64,000 bases of DNA from Fischerella thermalis PCC 7521. GTDB lineage: Bacteria; Cyanobacteriota; Cyanobacteriia; Cyanobacteriales; Nostocaceae. This document shows, in pieces, positions 57,287 to 64,000 of the stretch (the stretch's first letter is position 1; each line of letters opens with the position of its first letter). Position numbers and translations under genes: made by a program. The notes beneath the pieces were generated by a model. It had not been told where the DNA came from. It made no database searches and saw only the letters and a list, made by a program, of their open reading frames with translations. Location: NCBI RefSeq assembly GCF_000317225.1, contig NZ_AJLL01000012.1:102064-166063 (forward strand), given 5' to 3'.

Positions 57287-58186
57287 TTACACCATTAAAC
57301 GAGATTTTCTCAACAACCAACTTGCGATCGCCACAGCTGTAACTAATAATAAAAATGTCACCACTACCAGCGCCGCTCCATAGCCAAAATCTAAATAACG
57401 CATGATTGTTGAGTAGATATATAAAGATACAACTTCCGTAGCGCCGCCAGGTCCACCGCCAGTCATTACAGCAATTAAATCAAAAATCCCGAAAGCTTGG
57501 GCAAAGCGAAACAGCATGGCAATCAGAATTTGTGGCATCAACAGTGGTAAGGTAATTTGATAGAAACTTTGCCAAGGTCTAGCACCATCAATGGCATGGG
57601 CTTCGTACAAATCTGAGGAAATTGACTGCAATCCAGCCAACAACAAAATACTAATAAATGGCGTAGTCTTCCACACATCTGCAAACACAACTGCAACCAT
57701 TGCTAGGGTTGGTTCCCCCAGCCAATTTATTCCTGTTTGAATTACACCCAACCTGAGCAAAATATCATTTACCACCCCAAATTGATCATTAAAAATCCAC
57801 GCCCACGCCAAACCAATCAAAGCAGTAGGCAAAGCCCAAGGTATGATAGCAACAGTTCTGACTGTACCTCGTCCAAAAAATCGTTGATTGAGAATTAAGG
57901 CGATTCCCAACCCTAAAACCAATTCAAAAATCACAGATGCGGTTGTAAATACAGATGAAATCCAGAAACTTTGCCAAAAACGCCCATCCCCAGCCATCCG
58001 CACATAATTATCCAAACCAGCAAAATTAGCCTGTAGTTGAGTTCCCAAATTCTGAGCAAACAAACTCAACCAAAAAGCCCGCAGAATTGGATAACCAAAT
58101 ACTAACAATAACAGCAACAGCGCAGGCAACAAGAAAAGCCACGCCGTTCTGTGTTCTCGACTACCCATTGTACTTAAATTGGTCAT
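57287..58186 (-). CDS. Carbohydrate ABC transporter permease (MalF-type)
   Basis: A 299-residue inner-membrane permease of the CUT1 family with about six membrane helices (WLFLLPALLLLLLVFGYPIL first). The EAA loop is YEAHAIDGARPWQSFYQITL, then PLLMPQI. It follows the sugar-binding protein gene by 90 bases on the same strand. Its natural partner permease is at 43129-43956, on the other strand 13 kb away. An alternative start at Met7 (58168) is possible because codons 1-6 overlap a ggtcattggtcattgg repeat. Confidence 0.87.
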   Translation of the reverse strand: MTNLSTMGSREHRTAWLFLLPALLLLLLVFGYPILRAFWLSLFAQNLGTQLQANFAGLDNYVRMAGDGRFWQSFWISSVFTTASVIFELVLGLGIALILNQRFFGRGTVRTVAIIPWALPTALIGLAWAWIFNDQFGVVNDILLRLGVIQTGINWLGEPTLAMVAVVFADVWKTTPFISILLLAGLQSISSDLYEAHAIDGARPWQSFYQITLPLLMPQILIAMLFRFAQAFGIFDLIAVMTGGGPGGATEVVSLYIYSTIMRYLDFGYGAALVVVTFLLLVTAVAIASWLLRKSRLMV

Positions 58187-58275
58187 TGGTCATTGGTGGT
58201 TGTTGGTGGTTGGTTGTTAGTGGTTAGTGGTTAGTTGTTGATTAGGCTTCCCCCACTCCCCTAATCCCCACCTCC

Positions 58276-59559
58276 TCAAACATCCCCCAACAGCCGCCTC
58301 GTCTCCTGGGCTGCTGCTTTCATGGCTGCTTCCGGAGTCATGCGATTTGTTAATGCTGCACTCAGGTAACGTTGCAAAATATCTGAGGTTTGGGCATACT
58401 GAGCAATGGGTGGACGCAAAACAGCTTGTTCCACTACTTCTAGTAATTGGGGGTAGTGGGGATAGGTGGCGACAATTTGCGGATCCGTAAATAATGAACG
58501 CCTGCTAGGTACAAAACCAGCTTGGAGAATAAATCGACGCTGTGCTGCTTCGCTGGTAAAGTATTGAATTGCTTTCCAAGCTTCTTGGGGATGTTTAGTC
58601 GTTTTAGAAATTCCCAAACCCCACCCGCCTAAGCAAGCTCCTGAATTTTCACCAGGGGCGCTCACCATTGGCTTAATGGCAATTTTACCTCTGATGGGAG
58701 AATCTTTTTCATTAGCGAGGGGCCAAACATAGGGCCAACTGCGTAAAAATACCGCTTGTCCACTCTGAAAAATGCGTCTGGTTTCTTCTTCTTGGTATGT
58801 TGTCACACCGGGAGGAGAAATACCTGTTGCAATTGTCTCTTTGAGAAAAGCGATCGCTTTTAAGGTTTCTGGTCTATCTAATCCTACTTCTAGGGTATTA
58901 GGATTCACCCAAAATCCCCCGAAACCTTGAAGAATTTCGACAAACATCGCCGCTAATCCTTCATATTGGCGACCTTGCCAAATATAACCCCAATTTATCT
59001 TGTCTTGCTGTTTTAATGCTTGGGAAATCTTGATCAAATCTGTAAAAGTTTCTGGTGGATTAAACCCCGCTTGTTTAAGTAAATCTTCTCGGTAGTAAAG
59101 CATTCCCACATCACTCCGCATCGGAATTCGATACAACCTACCTTTGTAACGTCCACCTTCTACATCCTTAGGTGAAAAAGCTGTCAATTCTGATTCTGTA
59201 ACCTTGTCTGTTAAATCTAGCAGCCACCCAGCCGCAGCAAATTTAGGTGTCCAAATGACATCCATATTAATCAGGTCATAGGGAGAATCACCTAAAATAA
59301 AAGCTGATGTGTACAAATCTTCGAGTAAATTCGTAGCGTTTGGCCCTTCAATAATATTGATGCGAATACCAGGATTTTTACTCTCAAAGTCTTTGATGAT
59401 ACCCTCTTTCCAAGGTTGAGCATCAGGGGCTGTCATCAACAAATTGAGGACCACTGGTTGTTGGGTGTGGGCTGGCGGAACAGATACAAAAATAATACCC
59501 AACAATACCACAACAAAAATTACTATTGAAAATTTCAATTTTGCTAGGACTTTTACCAT
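58276..59559 (-). CDS. Sugar ABC transporter substrate-binding protein
   Basis: A 427-residue periplasmic binding protein with an uncleaved-looking or standard signal peptide (FSIVIFVVVLLGIIFVSVPP, then AHTQQP). The family-1 solute-binding fold follows (VLNLLMTAPDAQPWKEGIIK, DLINMDVIWTPKFAAAGWLL, LYRIPMRSDVGMLYYREDLL, AVFLRSWPYVWPL, GGWGLGISKTTKHPQEAWKA). It captures a sugar or oligosaccharide for the CUT1 permeases. No lipobox Cys is seen. No catabolic gene nearby points to the ligand. Confidence 0.87.
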   Translation of the reverse strand: MVKVLAKLKFSIVIFVVVLLGIIFVSVPPAHTQQPVVLNLLMTAPDAQPWKEGIIKDFESKNPGIRINIIEGPNATNLLEDLYTSAFILGDSPYDLINMDVIWTPKFAAAGWLLDLTDKVTESELTAFSPKDVEGGRYKGRLYRIPMRSDVGMLYYREDLLKQAGFNPPETFTDLIKISQALKQQDKINWGYIWQGRQYEGLAAMFVEILQGFGGFWVNPNTLEVGLDRPETLKAIAFLKETIATGISPPGVTTYQEEETRRIFQSGQAVFLRSWPYVWPLANEKDSPIRGKIAIKPMVSAPGENSGACLGGWGLGISKTTKHPQEAWKAIQYFTSEAAQRRFILQAGFVPSRRSLFTDPQIVATYPHYPQLLEVVEQAVLRPPIAQYAQTSDILQRYLSAALTNRMTPEAAMKAAAQETRRLLGDV

Positions 59560-59723
59560 TAGCTTTGCTGGCTGACGGTTAAATATTCACTTTACTCTGA
59601 AAAAGTAAGTGATTTGATGAAATATTAAGTAGTTGTCAGGAAATTTTAAAAATACGTAATCTTATTTATTATTTATTTTTGTTATCAATCAGAATTGCAG
59701 CCACAACAAAAATAAACAAATAA

Positions 59724-59795
59724 CGAACACAGATGAACACAGATGCACACAGATAAATCATCGGTGTTAATCTGTGTGCATCCGTGTTCGATAAC
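59724..59795. repeat. Palindromic acacagat repeat, best-preserved copy
   Basis: Arms cgaacacagatgaacacaga and (inverted) cgaacacggatgcacacaga lie around a tcatcggtgtta centre. This is the clearest copy of the family also found at 4730-4905, 7452-7545, 26659-26712 and 33030-33085. Confidence 0.8.
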
Positions 59796-59842
59796 AAAAT
59801 ACTGTTGTTAACGCTTCAATCCACATTAAACCTAATTTAAAT

Positions 59843-61141
59843 TTAATCTATAAAACTTTTATCAAAAATAATATAATTAGCCTTTCCTTTTACTTTGGCA
59901 CGATACATTGCTGTATCCGCATCCCGCAATAGATTTGTCGGTTCTTCGTAACCACTACAACTTAAAGCTATCCCAATACTAGCTGTTGTGGAGATTTCAT
60001 ATCCATTGAGGTGCAGAGGTAAACTTAAAGTTTCTTGAATACGTTTGGCAATATTAATAGCATCACTAACATCTTTAATATCCTCTAACAACACTGCAAA
60101 TTCATCGCCGCCAAATCTAGCGACAGTATCACCACCACGCAAACACGACTCCAAGCGTCGAGCGATCGCTACTAATAAATCATCACCCATGCCATGCCCA
60201 AAGCGATCATTAATTATTTTAAAACTATCTAAATCTAAAAATAAAACAGCAAAATGATAATTAAAGCGTCTTTTACAACGTTCTGATGCTTGTTTTAGCC
60301 TATCCAGAAATAACACTCGGTTAGGTAGTGCTGTTAGTCCATCATAGAAAGCATTGCGAATTAGTTGTGCTTCCTGTTGCTTGCGTTGAGTAATGTCTTG
60401 AAAAACTATCACAGCACCTGCAATTCTACCCATATGATCACGAATTGGTGCAACAGTATCTCCAATCGGTATTTTTTTCCCATCCCTGGTTATGAGAAGA
60501 CAGTTTTCTGGTAGTTGCAAAACTATACCAGTTTCCATTGCTTGCGTTACTATATCAACAATCTCTTCTCCAGTGTCTTGATCAACTAAATTTAAAACAT
60601 CTCTCCAAAATTTCCCCAAAGCTTCTTTTTGCTGACAACCAGTCAGTATTTCCGCTACTGGATTCATCATTTGGATGCAAGAATTTATATCTGTCATCAC
60701 TACTGCACAGCCCATACTATTAATAACCGTCAGTAGTTTTTGATTTTCCTGTTTTAATTGCTTGTGAATTTTCTCTTTATAAAGAGCCATTTCGACTGCA
60801 TTATACAATTCTTTTTCCGTGAAGGGTTTAATAATGTAGCTAAAAGGCTCTCCTAAGTGATTATTACTAAATGTTTTATGTTCTGGATCTTCTGTTAAAC
60901 AGAGTACTGGTATTTTCAAATTAAATTTAATAGTATCTATTACTTCAACACAATCTAATTCTCCTATTGAACAGATACAAATTAACACTAAGTCAGGACT
61001 GATTTCTACTATATTTTGTATTGCATTTTCTCCAAAATTAATTATTTTATGAACCTCATATCCTAACTTGTGTAAAGTATTTGTAATATCCACAGCAAGG
61101 ATTTCTTCATCCTCGATAACTAGGATTTTTGGAGCCACCAT
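59843..61141 (-). CDS. Degenerate receiver - PAS - GGDEF diguanylate cyclase
   Basis: A 432-residue regulator. The receiver domain (residues ~5-118) has KILVIEDEE and the conserved IIKPF lysine. The phosphoacceptor Asp position in SPDLVLICICS is Cys55 instead of Asp. A PAS domain follows (~130-250; VINSMGCAVVMTDINSCIQM, GRIAGAVIVFQDITQRK), then GGDEF (DGLTALPNRVLF, RFGGDEFAVLLED). GGDEF and the upstream RGGD inhibitory-site motif are intact, so c-di-GMP synthesis and product inhibition are expected. Phosphorylation control as usual is not. Confidence 0.9.
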   Translation of the reverse strand: MVAPKILVIEDEEILAVDITNTLHKLGYEVHKIINFGENAIQNIVEISPDLVLICICSIGELDCVEVIDTIKFNLKIPVLCLTEDPEHKTFSNNHLGEPFSYIIKPFTEKELYNAVEMALYKEKIHKQLKQENQKLLTVINSMGCAVVMTDINSCIQMMNPVAEILTGCQQKEALGKFWRDVLNLVDQDTGEEIVDIVTQAMETGIVLQLPENCLLITRDGKKIPIGDTVAPIRDHMGRIAGAVIVFQDITQRKQQEAQLIRNAFYDGLTALPNRVLFLDRLKQASERCKRRFNYHFAVLFLDLDSFKIINDRFGHGMGDDLLVAIARRLESCLRGGDTVARFGGDEFAVLLEDIKDVSDAINIAKRIQETLSLPLHLNGYEISTTASIGIALSCSGYEEPTNLLRDADTAMYRAKVKGKANYIIFDKSFID

Positions 61142-61649
61142 GCTAAAGTTACCAGTTCTACAGGAGCGAATTTTGTTGTCGATGTTAGCTAAGTTTGTAA
61201 GACCGTAATCCTATCATAATAAATCCCCTATCCTACTGTGTCTTACTTAACTAAATTAATCACTACCTCTTGCTGTTTTTGAGAAAGTAGTCTATTTTTT
61301 AATTCTTAATTAACCAGCTACAAGTAACTGAAGTGTCTAATATCAAGTTAATATAATGTTGTTTAACAAAAAAATTTTTTAGACAAGCTTGATAAATATT
61401 GGCAGCACACAGCACATTTCTTCTATTTATCAAATTTAAAATATACAGTGTCCTAACTTATTAGATATATCAGGGATTTTTGGTATAACTATTACCTTAT
61501 GATATGTATGTTAATAGTTAATAGTTAGTTGTTAGTTGTTAGTGGTTACCCATTCTTTAAACTACTTACTCCCCACCACCCCATCTCCCCATTACCCCCC
61601 AACCCCACAAAGTGGGGATCCCTAGCCCCCCACTTCCCCACCTCCCCAC
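61142..61649. repeat. Spacer with C-rich repeats upstream of folB's 3' end
   Basis: 508 bases without a gene. The left part is A+T rich. From ~61510 come gttagttgttagtggtta heptamers, then C-rich ccccaccaccccatctcccc units and a ccccaaccccacaaagtggg...cctagcccc repeat (~61598-61630), a relative of the hupS-hupL spacer repeat. Confidence 0.55.
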
Positions 61650-62009
61650 CTACCTGCTTCTAGTCACACAAATGCTGATTTTGCCAGCAAAGTCTGGGAT
61701 TGGTGCAGCAGGTTTACTGAGGGTAACTTGAACTTGCGTGAGACGATCGCACTCTTGCAAAATAGAATCTGCAATTACAGCTACCAGTCTTTCAATCAAA
61801 GCAAACTTTGATGTTTTGATCAGATGTTGCACCAAATTAATAACTTGACGGTAGTCTACAGTATCTGCGATCGCATCAGTTTTGCCTGCTGATTTGAGAT
61901 CCAACCATAACTTCACATCCACCTCAAACCATTGTCCTAGCACCTGTTCCTCTGGTAGATAGCCAGTGTAGCCATAAGCCCGAATTCCGGTGACATCAAT
62001 GCAGTCCAT
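61650..62009 (-). CDS. folB: Dihydroneopterin aldolase
   Basis: A 119-residue FolB that cleaves 7,8-dihydroneopterin to the hydroxymethyl pterin of folate synthesis. Motifs: MDCIDVTGIRAYGYTGYLPE, WFEVDVKLWLDL, DTVDYRQVINLVQ (the VDY tyrosine), ALIERLVAVIADSI and VTLSKPAAPIPDF (with KPxAP). It is divergent from menD across a repeat-rich spacer. Confidence 0.94.
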   Translation of the reverse strand: MDCIDVTGIRAYGYTGYLPEEQVLGQWFEVDVKLWLDLKSAGKTDAIADTVDYRQVINLVQHLIKTSKFALIERLVAVIADSILQECDRLTQVQVTLSKPAAPIPDFAGKISICVTRSR

Positions 62010-62196
62010 ATGAAAATAAAAGAGCGAATTTTGCCTTTAGGATTGTAAAGCAAGTCATATATTGTTGGTTGTTGGTAGTTGTCAATTGTCATTGGTTATT
62101 AGTTTTTCTCCCCATCACCCCATCTTCCCTACCCTACGGGAAGCCGCGCAAAGCGCATCTACACCCCATCACCTATCCCCTATCTCAAAAAATTCC

Positions 62197-63975
62197 ATGC
62201 AAGTTGGTTTCAGAAACACAAATGAACTCTGGGCTTCCGTATTGACACAAACGTTGCAGCACTTGGGCTTAACAACTGCTATCATTTGTCCTGGTTCTCG
62301 TTCCACACCATTAGCGGTTGCTTTTGCTCAACAAGCACCAGAAATAGATGTTATTTCCATTCTCGATGAACGTTCCGCAGCTTTTTTTGCCTTAGGAAGA
62401 GCAAAAGCCACAGGATTACCCACAGCTATCGTTTGTACTTCTGGGACAGCGGGGGCGAATTTTTACCCAGCAGTAATTGAAGCGAAACAAACTCGTGTAC
62501 CACTGCTAGTTTTAACCGCCGATCGACCACCAGAATTACGGGATTGTCATTCTGGACAAACTATAGACCAGTTGAAATTATATGGCAGTTACCCCAACTG
62601 GCAAACAGAGTTAGCTCTACCCGTAGCAGAAATGGGAATGCTAGCTTATTTACGGCAAACAATGGTTTATGCTTGGGAGCGATCGCTCTACCCTGTCCCT
62701 GGCCCCATACACCTAAATATACCTTTTCGCGACCCCCTCGCACCGATTCCTGACGCGAATGTAGAGACACAAAATTTGGCGTTTCTACAGTCGCAATTTA
62801 ACCCAGAAGAATTTTTTGCTCACGTCACAAAATTCTCCCCATCACGCCATCTCTCAATCACCCCATCTGTTCCCCTTAACGATTGGCAAAACTCTGAGCG
62901 AGGAATCATTATAGCTGGAGTTGCCCAACCACAACAGCCACAGGAATATTGTCAAGCGATCGCCCAACTTGCCCAAAATTTACAATTTCCAGTCTTAGCT
63001 GAAGGATTATCCCCTGTCAGAAATTATGCTAGTATCAACCCTCACATTATCTCTACTTATGACCTGATATTGCGGAATCAGCAACTAGCAAAACAGCTCA
63101 CACCAGAAATAGTAATTCAAATTGGTGAAATGCCCACCAGTCCAGTACTGCGTAACTGGCTAAAATCCACTGCTGCTAGACGTTGGCTAATTGACTCTAG
63201 TGATCAAAATCTTGATCCTCTCCACAATAGGACAGTTCATCTACGGGTGAATGTAGAAGAATTAGTCAGCAAACAAGAGGGTAAATTCTCCTTATCACCC
63301 CACCACTCCACCACCCCATCCTCTTACTTGCAACTATGGCATCAACTCGAAGTACAAGTTAGAACAAATGTTGATCATACCTTTAAGCAAATAGACGATT
63401 TATTAGAAAGTAAAATTGCTTGGTTACTTTCCCAGAGTCTACCGCCACAAACACCTTTATTTATTGCCAATAGTATGCCTGTACGAGATGTAGAATATTT
63501 CTGGCAACTCAATCAATCTGGTATACGACCCTTTTTTAACCGGGGTGCAAATGGTATAGATGGGACATTATCTACTGCTTTAGGAATTGCCCATCGTCAT
63601 CAAAGCAGTGTCATGTTAACTGGAGATTTAGCACTATTACATGATACAAATGGCTTTTTAATTAGAAATAAATTTGTTGGACATCTAACAATTGTGTTAG
63701 TTAACAATAATGGTGGTGGCATCTTTGAAATGTTACCTATTGCTAAGTTTGAACCACCATTTGAAGAATTTTTTGCCACACCCCAAAATATAGACTTTTC
63801 CCAATTGTGTGCTACCTATGGTGTGGAATATGAATTAATAAATTCCTGGGAACAATTGCAAACAAAATTAAATCCTCTACCTACCAGTGGCATACGAGTG
63901 TTAGAGTTGCGAACAAATCGCAAACTAGACGCTCAGTGGCGTCAGGAAAATTTAGGTAAATTTGCCAAATTTTGA
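62197..63975 (+). CDS. menD: SEPHCHC synthase MenD
   Basis: A 592-residue ThDP-dependent enzyme that joins 2-oxoglutarate and isochorismate in menaquinone/phylloquinone synthesis, needed for the quinone of photosystem I. Motifs: VCPGSRSTPLAVAFA-like ICPGSRSTPLAVA, VVCTSGTAGANFYPAVIEA-like CTSGTAGANFYPAV, LTADRPPELRDCHSGQTIDQ, FNRGANGIDGTLSTALGIA, and the ThDP/Mg region TGDLALLHDTNGF with NNNGGGIFEMLP. The start MQVGFRNTNELWAS (62197) is chosen because the longer frame translates C-rich repeats. It holds three repeat-derived internal segments. Confidence 0.96.
   Translation: MQVGFRNTNELWASVLTQTLQHLGLTTAIICPGSRSTPLAVAFAQQAPEIDVISILDERSAAFFALGRAKATGLPTAIVCTSGTAGANFYPAVIEAKQTRVPLLVLTADRPPELRDCHSGQTIDQLKLYGSYPNWQTELALPVAEMGMLAYLRQTMVYAWERSLYPVPGPIHLNIPFRDPLAPIPDANVETQNLAFLQSQFNPEEFFAHVTKFSPSRHLSITPSVPLNDWQNSERGIIIAGVAQPQQPQEYCQAIAQLAQNLQFPVLAEGLSPVRNYASINPHIISTYDLILRNQQLAKQLTPEIVIQIGEMPTSPVLRNWLKSTAARRWLIDSSDQNLDPLHNRTVHLRVNVEELVSKQEGKFSLSPHHSTTPSSYLQLWHQLEVQVRTNVDHTFKQIDDLLESKIAWLLSQSLPPQTPLFIANSMPVRDVEYFWQLNQSGIRPFFNRGANGIDGTLSTALGIAHRHQSSVMLTGDLALLHDTNGFLIRNKFVGHLTIVLVNNNGGGIFEMLPIAKFEPPFEEFFATPQNIDFSQLCATYGVEYELINSWEQLQTKLNPLPTSGIRVLELRTNRKLDAQWRQENLGKFAKF
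62760..62789. repeat. 30-bp palindrome inside menD
   Basis: It starts tgtagagacacaaaa and ends gcgtttctaca; the halves are inverted copies with a few mismatches. It is read in frame as VETQNLAFLQ. Confidence 0.75.
62829..62876 (+). repeat. C-rich repeat inserted in frame in menD (first)
   Basis: ctccccatcacgccatctct continuing tcaatcaccccatctg is the same composition as C-rich spacer repeats. It encodes SPSRHLSITPSV in a variable surface region. Confidence 0.6.
63291..63326 (+). repeat. C-rich repeat inserted in frame in menD (second)
   Basis: ccttatcaccccaccactcc, then accaccccatcc, encodes LSPHHSTTPSS in frame between the central domain and LQLWHQLEVQV. Confidence 0.6.
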
Positions 63976-64000
63976 ATTTGGCAGAGGTCTCTCAAATTAT

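Overview
The window is cyanobacterial, most likely from a filamentous heterocyst-forming (Nostocales-type) genome. It carries a phycobilisome gene (apcD), two photosystem I psaK genes, a photosystem II S4-domain protein, the cyanobacterial alkane genes (ado, aar), a valyl-tRNA synthetase with the cyanobacterial CAAD insertion, and an uptake hydrogenase (hupSL) with its hyp maturation genes. The HIP1 octamer gcgatcgc is frequent. Spacers are full of short tandem heptamer-type repeats and palindromic repeats typical of these genomes. The species cannot be named from this alone.

Layout. 1-2.2 kb: partial rlmD, apcD, larE. 2.2-7.3 kb, minus strand: MoxR ATPase and DUF58 protein, then DUF4350, DUF4129 and a coiled-coil protein, which together form a MoxR-type membrane module split by repeat-filled spacers. 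7.6-10.6 kb: valS. 10.7-14.9 kb: a GxxExxY gene bracketed by 48-bp inverted repeats, a YgiB-like lipoprotein paired with an ATP-grasp ligase of the glutathionylspermidine synthase family, two small unknown proteins and the S4-domain protein. 14.9-20.2 kb: an SDR, a small unknown, an MscS channel, ahcY and a receiver-domain remnant.

20.5-34.3 kb is the hydrogenase locus. hupS, hupL and a 140-aa protein run leftward. Diverging from them is an extended hyp cluster: TPR protein, two small membrane proteins, a truncated NifU-like gene, hypF, hypC, hypD, a 4-oxalocrotonate-tautomerase-like protein, an SDR, hypE, hypA and hypB. Together these make the [NiFe] uptake enzyme, build and deliver its Fe(CN)2CO and Ni cofactor, and probably help mature its small subunit.

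34.5-42.8 kb: a site-2 protease with CBS domains, two psaK genes, trpF, folE, an SDR, accA, aar and ado (fatty-acid supply beside alkane synthesis). 43.1-64 kb: one sugar-ABC permease, a TamB-like protein, a kinase/histidine-kinase pseudogene with a large internal deletion, smc, a PRC-barrel protein, the partner sugar permease and binding protein, a receiver-PAS-GGDEF protein, folB and menD.

The strongest unusual theme is repeat activity. Copies of intergenic repeat families sit in frame inside hypF, menD, smc and probably tamB. A palindromic repeat supplies the stop codon of the truncated NifU-like gene. A MITE-like element lies upstream of the DUF4129/DUF4350 operon. No tRNA, rRNA, CRISPR array, transposase or prophage gene was recognised.
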